Origin: Gymnodinialimonas sp. 202GB13-11
Lineage (GTDB): Bacteria > Pseudomonadota > Alphaproteobacteria > Rhodobacterales > Rhodobacteraceae
Length of the DNA: 64,000 nt
Direction: 5' to 3'
NCBI RefSeq assembly: GCF_040932485.1
Contig: NZ_JBFRBH010000001.1
Location: 1,054,001 to 1,118,000 of the forward strand
Within the stretch, counting starts at the first letter, position 1; every line of letters starts with the position of its first letter. The notes under the pieces were generated by a model that saw only the letters and a program-made list of their open reading frames with translations, was not told where the DNA came from and did not search any database. Shown in pieces: positions 41,684 through 50,874 of the stretch. Both the position numbers and the translations under genes were made by a program.

Positions 41684-42562
41684 GTGACCTTCGAACAAAT
41701 CCGCACCTTTCTATGGGTCGCGCGGTTGGGCGGCTTTCGCAAAGCGTCCGAGCGTCTGCACCTGTCGCAACCCGCCGTGTCCACCCGCATCGCGAACCTC
41801 GAAGATGAGTTGCAGGTCGCCTTGTTCGAACGCGGCGCGGGCAAGTTGATCCTGACCAAACAGGGCCAACAGCTTCTGGCCTACGCCGAGCAGATGCTGT
41901 TTGTTGAGGAAGAGATCAAACACCGCGTCGGCTCTGCCGCGCAGGTCGAGGGGCTTTTCCGTGTCGGCGCATCCGAGACCATTGCCCAAGCCTGGCTGCC
42001 TGAGTTTCTGCAAGCCTTTTCAAATAGCTACCCAAGCGTGAATGTCGATCTGACGGTCGACATCTCCGGCGCTCTGCGCGATGGCTTGGTGGAACGACGC
42101 CTCGACCTCGCTTTCCTTATGGGGCCGATCTCGGAATTCTCAGTCAAGAACGTGACCCTCCCGCGCTTCGATTTGCATTGGTATTGCGCCACCCATCTGG
42201 CCAAGCCTGATCTCGCAACAACACCAGTCATCTCCTATTCCAGCCGCACGCGCCCCCATCGGGAGCTGACAAGCGCCTTGGCCCAACGGGTCGGTCCCAA
42301 AATGCGTGTCTTCACCTCGGCCTCGCTGTCGGCCAGCCTGCGTATGATCGCGGCCGGAATCGCGGTGGGGCCATACCCCAAGGTTCTTGCGGGACCGTTC
42401 ATGGAGGCCGGTGAGATCGTGGAGTTTGACCCCGATCTGCCCCTGTCGCCGCTGGAATTCACGGCGTCCTACCTAGCTGAGCCGCGGTCTGTCTTGGTCG
42501 AAGCCTCCGCCGAAATCGCGGCAGAGGTAGCCGCGAAATGGCATCACCAGCACCCAGATTGA
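41684..42562 (+). CDS. LysR-type transcriptional regulator
   Basis: A 292-residue LysR regulator. The helix-turn-helix lies at residues about 2-60 (FEQIRTFLWVARLGGFRKAS, then LHLSQPAVSTRIANLEDEL). The effector domain of about 200 residues follows (FRVGASETIAQAWLPEFLQAF). It uses a GTG start at 41684. It stands 20 bases after the SARP-like gene, but functionally it leads the 5-oxoproline-type operon read in the same direction 94 bases downstream. The operator-like palindrome at 42587-42598 is its likely site. Confidence 0.92.
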   Translation: MTFEQIRTFLWVARLGGFRKASERLHLSQPAVSTRIANLEDELQVALFERGAGKLILTKQGQQLLAYAEQMLFVEEEIKHRVGSAAQVEGLFRVGASETIAQAWLPEFLQAFSNSYPSVNVDLTVDISGALRDGLVERRLDLAFLMGPISEFSVKNVTLPRFDLHWYCATHLAKPDLATTPVISYSSRTRPHRELTSALAQRVGPKMRVFTSASLSASLRMIAAGIAVGPYPKVLAGPFMEAGEIVEFDPDLPLSPLEFTASYLAEPRSVLVEASAEIAAEVAAKWHHQHPD

Positions 42563-42586
42563 CTTCCAAAAAATCTATCAGACTTA

Positions 42587-42598
42587 ATCAAGAATGAT
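42587..42598. promoter_or_regulatory. Candidate LysR operator
   Basis: ATCA-AGAA-TGAT is a 4-bp inverted repeat that extends imperfectly to TTAATCA...TGATAAT, in the AT-rich gap between the LysR gene and the DUF1445 gene. LysR proteins bind such T-N11-A type dyads. No experiment is implied. Confidence 0.4.
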
Positions 42599-42656
42599 AA
42601 TTTGAACGGATGAAGCCTCCTGTGCAACCCTTGCGGTGATTGAACAGGGGGATGCG

Positions 42657-43469
42657 ATGGCCATGCCATCCGAGATGATGCAAGACAGCGCGCGCAACAT
42701 TCGCCAACGTATTCGGGCTGGGGAACATACCGGTCACACGGCTGGCCTCGCCCCCGGCAAACTGCAATGCAACCTTGCTATTTTGCCGGAACGCTACGCG
42801 CTCGATTTCCTGCGGTTCTGCCAGCGCAACCCAAAGCCATGCCCGGTCGTGGCCGTGTCGGAAACTGGCGATCCGATGCTGCCGACCTTGGGCGAAGACA
42901 TCGACATTCGCACCGACGTGCCGAAGTACCGCGTGTTTCGGGAAGGGGTGCTGACCGGGGAGGTCACGAACATCGCGGATCTCTGGGCCGATGATCTGGT
43001 CACGGTCGCGCTGGGGTGCTCATTTACCTTCGAGAACGCGCTGATGCGTGCGGGCATTCCTGTGCGTCATATCGAGCAAGGGCGAAATGTGCCCATGTTC
43101 CGCTCTAACATCCCGCTACAACCGGCCGGGCCATTTGGGGGCAAGATGGTCATCACCATGCGTCCAATCCCCGCCGACCGTGTTCAGGACGCACATACAA
43201 TCAGCGCCCGCTATCCACAGGCCCATGGCGCACCGATCGCAACCGGTGATCCGGCAGCGCTTGGCATCGCCTCACTCGATGCGCCCGACTATGGTGATCC
43301 CGTTGATGTTCGCCCAGGTGAAGTGCCGGTTTACTGGGCTTGCGGGGTCACGCCGCAAAACGTGCTTTTGCAAGCAAAACTGCCGCTCTGCATCACCCAT
43401 TCGCCCGGTCACATGCTGATCTCGGACGTCGCGGAAGACGCCGAAACACCAATCTATTCGAATCCATAA
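42657..43469 (+). CDS. DUF1445 family protein, D-glutamate cyclase-like
   Basis: A 270-residue cytoplasmic protein of the DUF1445 (putative hydro-lyase) family. Typical blocks are GLAPGKLQCNLAILPE near residue 33, NPKPCPVVAVSETGDP near 60, TVALGCSFTFENAL near 118 and VPMFRSNI near 145. Mammalian DGLUCY, a fusion with a DUF1445 domain, turns D-glutamate into 5-oxo-D-proline. Here the gene sits in one operon with a TRAP transporter and a 5-oxoprolinase-type enzyme, which fits the same chemistry. The ATG at 42657 has a G-rich site upstream; 42636 is less likely. Confidence 0.88.
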   Translation: MAMPSEMMQDSARNIRQRIRAGEHTGHTAGLAPGKLQCNLAILPERYALDFLRFCQRNPKPCPVVAVSETGDPMLPTLGEDIDIRTDVPKYRVFREGVLTGEVTNIADLWADDLVTVALGCSFTFENALMRAGIPVRHIEQGRNVPMFRSNIPLQPAGPFGGKMVITMRPIPADRVQDAHTISARYPQAHGAPIATGDPAALGIASLDAPDYGDPVDVRPGEVPVYWACGVTPQNVLLQAKLPLCITHSPGHMLISDVAEDAETPIYSNP

Positions 43470-43492
43470 ACGACCCAACAGGAGGATATCCC

Positions 43493-44518
43493 ATGAAAAA
43501 GACATTAGGCATTCTGGCCGCCACCACAGCCCTTGCCGGTGCTGCGCAGGCCGAAGATTTCAACGTTGTCGGAAGCTGGTCATCGCTGCCGCTCCACAAC
43601 CAGTATGAGGCACCGTTCTGGACCGAGGTTCTGCCCGGCGCGGGTGACTTCAACGTCGAATTGACCACCCACAACCAGATGGGCCTTGGCCTGTCGGAGA
43701 TTTATCCGCTGCTGGGGCAGGGCGTTTATGACGTCGCCATGACCGTGGCTGACTATGCTGTGGGCGATGCACCCGAGTTGGAAGGCCTCGATGTGCCGCT
43801 TGTGGCGCTGACGGCTGATGAGGCGCGCGCGATGGTCGACGCGGCCCGACCAATGGTCGAGGAAATCTTCCGCGACCGCTTCAACGCCGAAGTCCTCGCC
43901 ATCGCGCCTTATCCGCCGCAGGTCGTGTTCTGCAACGCCGAGATCAACAGCCTCGCCGACCTCGAAGGCCTGCAAGTCCGCGCCTCGGGCCGGATGACCG
44001 CCATCTTCCTGGAAGCACTGGGCGCGGAAGGCGTGAACGTCTCCTTCTCCGAAGTGCCGGGTGCGCTTCAAAACGGCGTCGTGGATTGTGCGGTGACCGG
44101 TGCAGGCTCGGGCTACTCTGCCGGTTGGTGGGAAGTCTCCACACACCTTCTGCCAATCCCGCTGGGGGGCTGGGACAGCGTTGTAACCGCCATGAATGCG
44201 GATCGCTGGGACGGGCTTTCGGCTGACGTGCAGGCCACCATCGAAGCTGAGATCGCATCCGGCTTTGAGGACCCGGCCTGGGCCTCAGCTCAGGACGCTC
44301 TGGTCAACGACATTGCCTGCCTGACGGGCAATGGTGAGTGCCCCGCGGGCGAGGCGCGGGACATGACGTTGGTCGAGGTCTCGGACGCCGATTTCGAGCG
44401 TGCGCGCGAAGTTCTGGTGGGGCAGGTCCTGCCGGATTGGGCGGAACGCGCGGGCGGAGATTGGGCTGAGCGCTGGAATGCCTCGGTCGGTGCCGTCGTC
44501 GGCGTGACCATCGAGTGA
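43493..44518 (+). CDS. TRAP transporter solute-binding protein, DctP type
   Basis: A 341-residue periplasmic binding protein. The signal peptide is KKTLGILAATTALAGAAQA with cleavage near residue 20. The mature part has the DctP family blocks EIYPLLGQGVYDVAMTVA, LADLEGLQVRASGRMTA and then FSEVPGALQNGVVDCAVTG, where the Arg that clamps a carboxylate in TRAP proteins is in VRASGR. GGAGG lies before the ATG at 43493. The ligand is a carboxylate, and from context 5-oxoproline or glutamate-like compounds are favoured. Confidence 0.92.
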   Translation: MKKTLGILAATTALAGAAQAEDFNVVGSWSSLPLHNQYEAPFWTEVLPGAGDFNVELTTHNQMGLGLSEIYPLLGQGVYDVAMTVADYAVGDAPELEGLDVPLVALTADEARAMVDAARPMVEEIFRDRFNAEVLAIAPYPPQVVFCNAEINSLADLEGLQVRASGRMTAIFLEALGAEGVNVSFSEVPGALQNGVVDCAVTGAGSGYSAGWWEVSTHLLPIPLGGWDSVVTAMNADRWDGLSADVQATIEAEIASGFEDPAWASAQDALVNDIACLTGNGECPAGEARDMTLVEVSDADFERAREVLVGQVLPDWAERAGGDWAERWNASVGAVVGVTIE

Positions 44519-44530
44519 TCGTGCGAACAG

Positions 44531-44558
44531 GGTATCTGCTCACGCGTGAGCAGATACC
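44531..44558. terminator. Perfect 28-bp palindrome between TRAP P and Q genes
   Basis: GGTATCTGCTCACG and its exact reverse complement meet without a spacer. As RNA this gives a 12-bp stem with a CGCG loop. It lies 12 bases after the binding-protein stop. It is followed by TTATCC rather than a T run. It probably stabilises the binding-protein mRNA and lowers read-through to the membrane genes. Confidence 0.75.
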
Positions 44559-44585
44559 TTATCCATCTGATAAGAAAGTATAATC

Positions 44586-45134
44586 ATGGAATTGGTTTTG
44601 ATCGACCGCCTGCGCCGGATCAACCGCGCCGTGGCTTTGCTGGTGGGCCTTGGCCTGCTGGGGATGGCCGGGTTCGTCGTGCTCGACATCATCCTGCGCC
44701 AATTCCATGCCTCTTTCGGCGGGTCGGAGGAACTGGCGGGTTACGCCATGGCGCTCGCGACAAGCTGGGGCATGGCCTATGCGCTGCTGGAGCTCGGCCA
44801 TATCCGCATCGACCTGCTGCGGTCGCGCACCGGGCCGCAGATCAAAGCGTTGTTTGATGTGCTGGCGCTGATCGCCATGTCGGGCGTGGTTGTGACCGTC
44901 GCCATCAAATGCTGGCCCGTGGTCGAGCGCGCCATCACCAACGGCAGCCGCGCCAACACGCCGCTGGCCACGCCGCTGGCATGGGTTCAGGTGCCGTGGT
45001 TCGCGGGCTGGGTCTGGTTCGCCCTCATGTCCTGCCTCGTGACGCTCTGCGCGATCCTTCTGACCGTCAAAGGACGCGGGCCTGAGACCGAGCCCTTCGC
45101 GGGCGCCTTCGCAGAACAGGACAGCCTGCAATGA
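44586..45134 (+). CDS. TRAP transporter small permease, DctQ type
   Basis: A 182-residue membrane protein with four membrane segments, the usual DctQ plan. Segment one is LLVGLGLLGMAGFVVLDIIL (about 20-40), and typical GGSEELAGYAMALATSWGMA follows. Its stop overlaps the DctM start as ATGA. It forms the membrane part of the uptake system with DctM. Confidence 0.92.
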   Translation: MELVLIDRLRRINRAVALLVGLGLLGMAGFVVLDIILRQFHASFGGSEELAGYAMALATSWGMAYALLELGHIRIDLLRSRTGPQIKALFDVLALIAMSGVVVTVAIKCWPVVERAITNGSRANTPLATPLAWVQVPWFAGWVWFALMSCLVTLCAILLTVKGRGPETEPFAGAFAEQDSLQ

Positions 45135-46414
45135 TCACTTACGTTTCAGCTGGCCTGCTCGCCCTTCTGGCCCTGTCGATCCCCGTGGGTATCGTCCTGT
45201 TCCTTCTGGGCTTTGGCGTGGATCAGTTTTTCTCAAGCTTTCCGCTGACGCGCGGGCTTGGGAACATGGTTTGGTCGTCGTCCAATTCCGCGACGCTGAT
45301 AGCCATTCCCTTCTTTGTGCTGCTTGGCGAGGTGCTTGTCCGTTCCGGCGTGGCGACGCGCACCTATGCAGCGCTCGACCGCTGGGTCAGCTGGCTGCCC
45401 GGTGGCCTTGTCCATGCCAATGTGGCCACGGCCACGATGTTCTCCGCCACTTCCGGCTCTTCTGTGGCGACCGCCGCCACCGTGGCCACCGTCGCCATGC
45501 CGCAGGCCGAAAAACTGGGCTATGACCCAAAGCTCTTCTCCGGCGCGATTGCCGCGGGCGGCACGCTTGGCATCATGATCCCGCCGTCGATCAACCTGAT
45601 CGTCTATGGCTTCCTGACGCAATCGAGCATCCCGCAACTGTTCCTCGCGGGCCTGATCCCGGGCCTTGCCCTGGCGCTCGCTTTCCTGATCGTGACTGCG
45701 ATCATCTGCCTGATCCGCCCCGACCTAGGCGGCCAGCGCCGCCTGTTCCCGTTCCCGCAAATGCTGCGCGCGTTGCTGGACTTGATCCCGATCATCATCC
45801 TGTTCGGCCTGATCGTCGGCTCTATCTACCGCGGGTGGGCCACACCGACTGAGGCCGCCGCCGTGGGCGTTGCCGGAGCTCTTCTCATTGCCGCCGCGTT
45901 CGGAGGTATATCAATGACCATGATGCGCGATGCCCTTCTGGGTACCGTCAAGATTACCTCAATGATCATGCTGATCATCATCGGTGCGTCTTTCCTGAAC
46001 TTCACCCTCTCTTCCGCCGGTCTGGGCCGCGAATTGACCGCCTTTATGGAAGGCCTCGGCCTCGGCCCATTGGGCTTCATCATGGTCGTCGTTGTCCTTT
46101 ACATCGTGCTTGGCTTTTTCATTGAAACCCTGTCGCTGATGGTCGTCACAATCCCGATCATCGTGCCGATGGTGCTGGCGCAGGGCTATGACGTCATCTG
46201 GTTCGGCATCCTGATGATCGTGTTGATCGAGATGGCGCTGATCACCCCGCCGGTGGGCTTGAACCTCTACGTGGTGCAAGGCGCGCGGAAATCAGGAAGC
46301 TTGAACGAAGTGATGCTTGGCGCGCTGCCTTACTGCCTTGTGATGTTGGCGATGGCCTTTGCCCTGATCTGGTTGCCCGACATCGCGCTTTGGCTGCCAA
46401 ACGCGCTCGAATAG
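45131..46414 (+). CDS. TRAP transporter large permease, DctM type
   Basis: A 427-residue inner-membrane protein with about 12 membrane segments. Family blocks are HANVATATMFSATSGSS, GIMIPPSINLIVYGF, GWATPTEAAAVGV and ALITPPVGLNLYVVQG near the end. It carries the sodium-driven transport path. It is followed after 70 bases by the 5-oxoprolinase-type gene. Confidence 0.95.
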   Translation: MITYVSAGLLALLALSIPVGIVLFLLGFGVDQFFSSFPLTRGLGNMVWSSSNSATLIAIPFFVLLGEVLVRSGVATRTYAALDRWVSWLPGGLVHANVATATMFSATSGSSVATAATVATVAMPQAEKLGYDPKLFSGAIAAGGTLGIMIPPSINLIVYGFLTQSSIPQLFLAGLIPGLALALAFLIVTAIICLIRPDLGGQRRLFPFPQMLRALLDLIPIIILFGLIVGSIYRGWATPTEAAAVGVAGALLIAAAFGGISMTMMRDALLGTVKITSMIMLIIIGASFLNFTLSSAGLGRELTAFMEGLGLGPLGFIMVVVVLYIVLGFFIETLSLMVVTIPIIVPMVLAQGYDVIWFGILMIVLIEMALITPPVGLNLYVVQGARKSGSLNEVMLGALPYCLVMLAMAFALIWLPDIALWLPNALE

Positions 46415-46483
46415 CGCTCAGACCCCTTGTGAATGTTGAATCAATGCGGTCCAAACGGCCCGCAAACGAAGAGGAACCCTCCG

Positions 46484-49400
46484 ATGAGCTGGCAATTCTG
46501 GGTCGACCGTGGCGGCACCTTCACCGATATCGTGGCCAAGGATCCGCACGGCGCGCTGCACACGCATAAATTGCTGTCCGAGAACCCCGAGGCCTACCGC
46601 GATGCTGCCGTGCACGGCGTGCGAACGTTGCTTGGGTTGGGGGCGGAGGATGCGATCCCCGAGGGCGCCGTTGATGCGGTGAAGATGGGGACGACGGTTG
46701 CGACAAATGCTCTGCTGGAACGGAAGGGGGAACGGACACTTCTGCTGATCACGCAAGGCTTGGGCGATCTGCTGCGGATCGGGTATCAGAACCGGCCGCG
46801 CCTGTTTGACCTGAACATTGAGTTGCCAGAATTGCTCTACGACGATGTCGTGGAGGTCCGCGAACGCCTTGACGCGGAGGGGCAGGTTGAAGTGCCGCTG
46901 GACGTGGAGGCGGCGCGGGCGGCATTGCAGAAAGCCTTTGATGAGGGCTACCGGTCTGTGGCGATTGCGTTGATGCATTCGTACCGGTTCCCGGGCCATG
47001 AGATCACTTTGGGCGCGCTCGCGGCGGAGGTCGGATTTACCCAGATCTCGCTCAGCCATGAGGCCTCGCCTTTGATCAAGCTCGTCGGGCGGGGCGATAC
47101 GGCAGTGGTGGATGCGTATCTCTCGCCGATCCTGCGGCGCTACGTGGATCAGGTGGCAGCTGCTTTGGGTGCGGACACGCGGCTGATGTTCATGCAGTCC
47201 AATGGCGGTCTGACCGATGCGAGCCTGTTTCAGGGGCGGGATGCGATCCTGTCTGGTCCGGCTGGCGGCGTGGTCGGAATGGTGCGCACGGCGGAGGCGC
47301 TGGGGCATCACAAGCTGATCGGCTTCGACATGGGCGGCACGTCCACGGACGTGTGCCACTATGCGGGTGAGTACGAGCGGTCTTTCGAGACCGAGGTGGC
47401 CGGCGTGCGGATGCGCGCGCCAATGATGTCGATCCATACGGTTGCGGCGGGCGGTGGCTCGATCCTGTCGTACCGCGACGGTCGGATGCAGGTGGGCCCG
47501 GAAAGCGCGGGCGCCAACCCCGGACCGGCAGCCTATCGGCGCGGCGGGCCTTTGACAGTGACCGATTGCAACGTGCTTCTGGGCAAGTTGCAGCCCGCCC
47601 ATTTCCCGGCGGTCTTTGGGCCGAATGGCGATGAGTTGCTGGACGCCGACGTGGTGCGCGAGAAGTTCGAGGCGCTGAGGGCCGAGATCGGGACGGAGAA
47701 ATCGGTGGAGGAATTGGCCGAGGGCTTCCTGCGCATTGCCGTTGAAAACATGGCCAATGCGATCAAGAAAATCTCCGTCCAACGCGGCTATGACGTGACG
47801 CAATATACGATGAACTGCTTTGGCGGCGCGGGGGGGCAGCATGCCTGTCTGGTGGCCGATGCGCTGGGGATTGAGAGCATCTTTATCCATCCGTTTGCGG
47901 GGGTTTTGTCGGCCTTTGGGATGGGGTTGGCGGATATCCGCGCGATGAAGGAACGGCAGATCGGGGCGTCCATCACCGAGGATGCGACCGCCGAAATGGC
48001 GGCTTTGTCCGACCTCGCCCGCGTCGAAGTGGCGGGGCAGGGGATGGCCGACGATCAGATTCAGGTGATTGCCACCGCCCATATCCGCCCCCGTGGCGCG
48101 CAGCAGACGCAGGAAGTGCCCTTCGGCGATGCGGCGCAAATGACGGCGGATTTCGTTGAGGCCCACAAGCAACGCTTTGGGTTTGCGCCGGATACCTCTG
48201 ACCTGCTGCTTGATGTGCTGGTGGCCGAGGCGGTGGGGCAGACGGGCGAGGGGGTTTCCATGCCTGACCCGGACGGCGCAGGGGCGGCTGCCGTGGATGC
48301 GCGTCTCTATACGGGCGGCGATTGGTGCGACGTGCCGCTTGTGGACCGCGCGACGCTGAAGATCGGCGCCCATGTCGACGGGCCCGCCATCCTAACGGAA
48401 CCCACCGGTACCAATATGATAGAAGAAGGCTGGCGCGCGACCTGTGTGGCGGGCGGCAACCTTCTGCTCGAACGGGTCGTGCCGTTGCAGCGGGCCGAGG
48501 CCATCGGCACCGCCGTCGATCCGGTGATGCTGGAGGTTTTCAACAACCTCTTCATGTCCATTGCCGAGCAGATGGGTGCAACTCTACGGAACACCGCTTA
48601 CTCGGTTAACATTAAGGAACGGCTCGACTTTTCCTGCGCCATCTTCGATCAGTTCGGTGATCTTGTGGCCAACGCGCCGCATGTGCCTGTGCACCTCGGC
48701 TCGATGTCGGAATCCGTACGCACGATCCTGCGCCTGAACGAAGGCAAGATCCGGCCCGGCGATGTGTTCATGATGAACAATCCGTTCAATGGCGGCACGC
48801 ATTTGCCCGACGTAACGGTTATCACCCCTGTCTTCGACGCGAACGGGAAGGACATCATCTACACCGTCGCTTCCCGTGGGCACCACGCCGATATCGGCGG
48901 CAAAACCCCCGGCTCGGCCCCGCCGGACAGCCGCGTCATCACCGAGGAAGGCGTCGTGATCGACAACTTCCTGCTGGTTGAGCAAGGCACGCTGCGGGAT
49001 GCGGAGACGCGCAAGCTTCTGGCTTCGGGCGAATGCCCTTGCCGCAATATCGAAGAGAATATGGCCGACCTTGCAGCGCAGATCGCAGCCAACGCGACGG
49101 GCGTGGCGGAGCTGACGAAGATCACCGACCAATTCGGGCTTGAGACGATCCACGCCTATATGGGCCACGTGCAGGACAATGCCGAGGAAAGCGTCCGCCG
49201 AGTCCTCGACGTGCTGAAAGACAGTGCCTTCACCTACCCGATGGATGACGGCGCGCAGATCAAGGTCGCCATCACCGTCGACAAGGCGGCGCGTGAGGCG
49301 ACGCTGGATTTCACCGGCACCTCCCCACAGTCGGAGTTCAACTACAACGCCCCGCTCGCCATTTGCCGCGCGGTCGTTCTCTATGTCTTCCGCACCTTGG

Positions 49401-50044
49401 TCGGCAGCGACATCCCGATGAACGAGGGCTGCCTGAAGCCGATCAACCTGATCGTGCCCGAAGGCTCCATGATCAACCCGGCCTATCCGGCTGCGGTGAT
49501 CTCGGGCAATACCGAGGTCAGCCAATCCATCGCCGACACGCTTTACGGCGCGCTTGGGGTGATCGCGGGCAGCCAGGGGACGATGAACAATTTCGTCTAC
49601 GGCAATGCGGCCTACCAGAATTACGATACGATCTGCGGCGGCACGGGCGCGGGGGAAGGTTTCCACGGCACCTCTGCCGTTCATTCCCACATGACCAACA
49701 CGCGCATGACCGACCCGGAAGTGCTGGAAACCCGGTTCCCCGTCACAGTCGAAGAATTCTCGATCCGCAAAGGCTCCGGCGGGCAGGGGCGCTGGCAAGG
49801 CGGCGAAGGGATCACGCGACGCTTGCGGTTCAATGAAGCAATGACCGTGACAACGCTTACGTCACACCGGTCCGTCCCGCCCCATGGCGCGGCTGGCGGT
49901 GGACAAGGCGGTGTTGGGATCAACGCTGTTGAGCGGTCGGACGGTCGCACAGAGCCGTTGCAAGGAAACGATCAGGTGGAGCTTGAACCGGGTGACGCGT
50001 TCATCATGCAAACGCCCGGCGGCGGCGGCTTTGGCGCGGCCTAG
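46484..50044 (+). CDS. Hydantoinase/5-oxoprolinase, fused A and B subunits
   Basis: A 1186-residue cytoplasmic enzyme that joins a hydantoinase A-type half (about residues 1-680) to a hydantoinase B-type half (about 690-1186), as in eukaryotic-type OplAH. The first half has DRGGTFTDIVA, GTTVATNALLERKG and GFDMGGTSTDV, the actin-like ATP site. The second half begins around NTAYSVNIKERLDFSCAIFD and has HADIGGKTPGS. ATP-dependent opening of 5-oxoproline to glutamate is the leading guess, with hydantoins or related lactams as others. GAAGAGGA precedes the ATG at 46484. It ends the LysR-DUF1445-TRAP unit. The stop overlaps that of the convergent gene by 4 bases. Confidence 0.92.
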   Translation: MSWQFWVDRGGTFTDIVAKDPHGALHTHKLLSENPEAYRDAAVHGVRTLLGLGAEDAIPEGAVDAVKMGTTVATNALLERKGERTLLLITQGLGDLLRIGYQNRPRLFDLNIELPELLYDDVVEVRERLDAEGQVEVPLDVEAARAALQKAFDEGYRSVAIALMHSYRFPGHEITLGALAAEVGFTQISLSHEASPLIKLVGRGDTAVVDAYLSPILRRYVDQVAAALGADTRLMFMQSNGGLTDASLFQGRDAILSGPAGGVVGMVRTAEALGHHKLIGFDMGGTSTDVCHYAGEYERSFETEVAGVRMRAPMMSIHTVAAGGGSILSYRDGRMQVGPESAGANPGPAAYRRGGPLTVTDCNVLLGKLQPAHFPAVFGPNGDELLDADVVREKFEALRAEIGTEKSVEELAEGFLRIAVENMANAIKKISVQRGYDVTQYTMNCFGGAGGQHACLVADALGIESIFIHPFAGVLSAFGMGLADIRAMKERQIGASITEDATAEMAALSDLARVEVAGQGMADDQIQVIATAHIRPRGAQQTQEVPFGDAAQMTADFVEAHKQRFGFAPDTSDLLLDVLVAEAVGQTGEGVSMPDPDGAGAAAVDARLYTGGDWCDVPLVDRATLKIGAHVDGPAILTEPTGTNMIEEGWRATCVAGGNLLLERVVPLQRAEAIGTAVDPVMLEVFNNLFMSIAEQMGATLRNTAYSVNIKERLDFSCAIFDQFGDLVANAPHVPVHLGSMSESVRTILRLNEGKIRPGDVFMMNNPFNGGTHLPDVTVITPVFDANGKDIIYTVASRGHHADIGGKTPGSAPPDSRVITEEGVVIDNFLLVEQGTLRDAETRKLLASGECPCRNIEENMADLAAQIAANATGVAELTKITDQFGLETIHAYMGHVQDNAEESVRRVLDVLKDSAFTYPMDDGAQIKVAITVDKAAREATLDFTGTSPQSEFNYNAPLAICRAVVLYVFRTLVGSDIPMNEGCLKPINLIVPEGSMINPAYPAAVISGNTEVSQSIADTLYGALGVIAGSQGTMNNFVYGNAAYQNYDTICGGTGAGEGFHGTSAVHSHMTNTRMTDPEVLETRFPVTVEEFSIRKGSGGQGRWQGGEGITRRLRFNEAMTVTTLTSHRSVPPHGAAGGGQGGVGINAVERSDGRTEPLQGNDQVELEPGDAFIMQTPGGGGFGAA

Positions 50045-50760
50045 TCATCCATCCGGCGAAGCGCCTTCATCGTGCGAAATTCCTCCGGCGCGGGCTCTGC
50101 TGCGCGCAGGGGGCGGTTTTCGAGTTGCTTGGAATAGGCGCGGCTTTCCAAACGGGTCAATTCACGTTTGACCAGTTCGACCTGAAACAGAAGCCGATCT
50201 TTTGAGACACGCAGTTGATCCATTGCGGCTTCCAACTGCGTCTCCTGATCTTCGGTCAGGATCGAAATGTCATCGATGGCAACCGCATTGATGGCCGGCA
50301 AAAGCACCCAATCCAGCGCGTCACGGTAGACTTGGCTGGTCAAAGCCTCCAACGGGTAGCTGAACCCATCTTCGCTTTTGAGCGCACGGTGCGGGTTGCC
50401 CGCGATGGCGGCAAACCGCACCAAGGCGCGGTTGGGTTGATCGTCAAAATGCGAATACAGGACCCGCAATTGCCGCAGCGACAGGCCGGGCAACTGGATC
50501 TCTTCATCGGGATTGCTGAAAACACCATCAGATCCGGTGCGCGAAAACTCGTCCAGCACGGCCATGATGCGATCGCTGATCTCAGGGCAGAAAACCTCGT
50601 CCAGCGGGCGTTCTGTGGTGAAGGTGATCCGGTGTCGATGCTCAGGTTTGGAAATGACCAAAGCGACAGGAACCCATGGCGCATCAGGTGATGCGTGGGA
50701 AAGTGTGATCGACAGCCCGTCTGAATGCTGTACGTCGGACAAGCCAAGCTCCTCCGTCAT
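50041..50760 (-). CDS. Protein of unknown function, next to the CheB-CheR hybrid
   Basis: A 239-residue soluble protein. I do not recognise a family. It has a beta-rich N-terminal half (SITLSHASPDAPWVPVALVI), then a helical middle and a C-terminal coiled coil (ILTEDQETQLEAAMDQLRVS and KRELTRLESRAY). It lies 114 bases downstream of the CheB-CheR-PAS gene on the same strand, so it may be a partner. The stop codons of this gene and the oxoprolinase gene overlap as CTAG. Confidence 0.65.
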   Translation of the reverse strand: MTEELGLSDVQHSDGLSITLSHASPDAPWVPVALVISKPEHRHRITFTTERPLDEVFCPEISDRIMAVLDEFSRTGSDGVFSNPDEEIQLPGLSLRQLRVLYSHFDDQPNRALVRFAAIAGNPHRALKSEDGFSYPLEALTSQVYRDALDWVLLPAINAVAIDDISILTEDQETQLEAAMDQLRVSKDRLLFQVELVKRELTRLESRAYSKQLENRPLRAAEPAPEEFRTMKALRRMDD

Positions 50761-50874
50761 GGTCGCTGAACCCGATAATTATAACGATCTCCTTAAGAAA
50801 CCGTTAATACTCGGAAAAAGGGCCCACGGGAACCTCTCAGCGCAACGGATTTCACGCAAGGTAAACGCGTGCTG

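Noticed and set aside
46418-48373. A 651-residue minus-strand frame opposite the oxoprolinase gene
   Set aside because: It mirrors a real conserved gene and shows only shadow-type composition.
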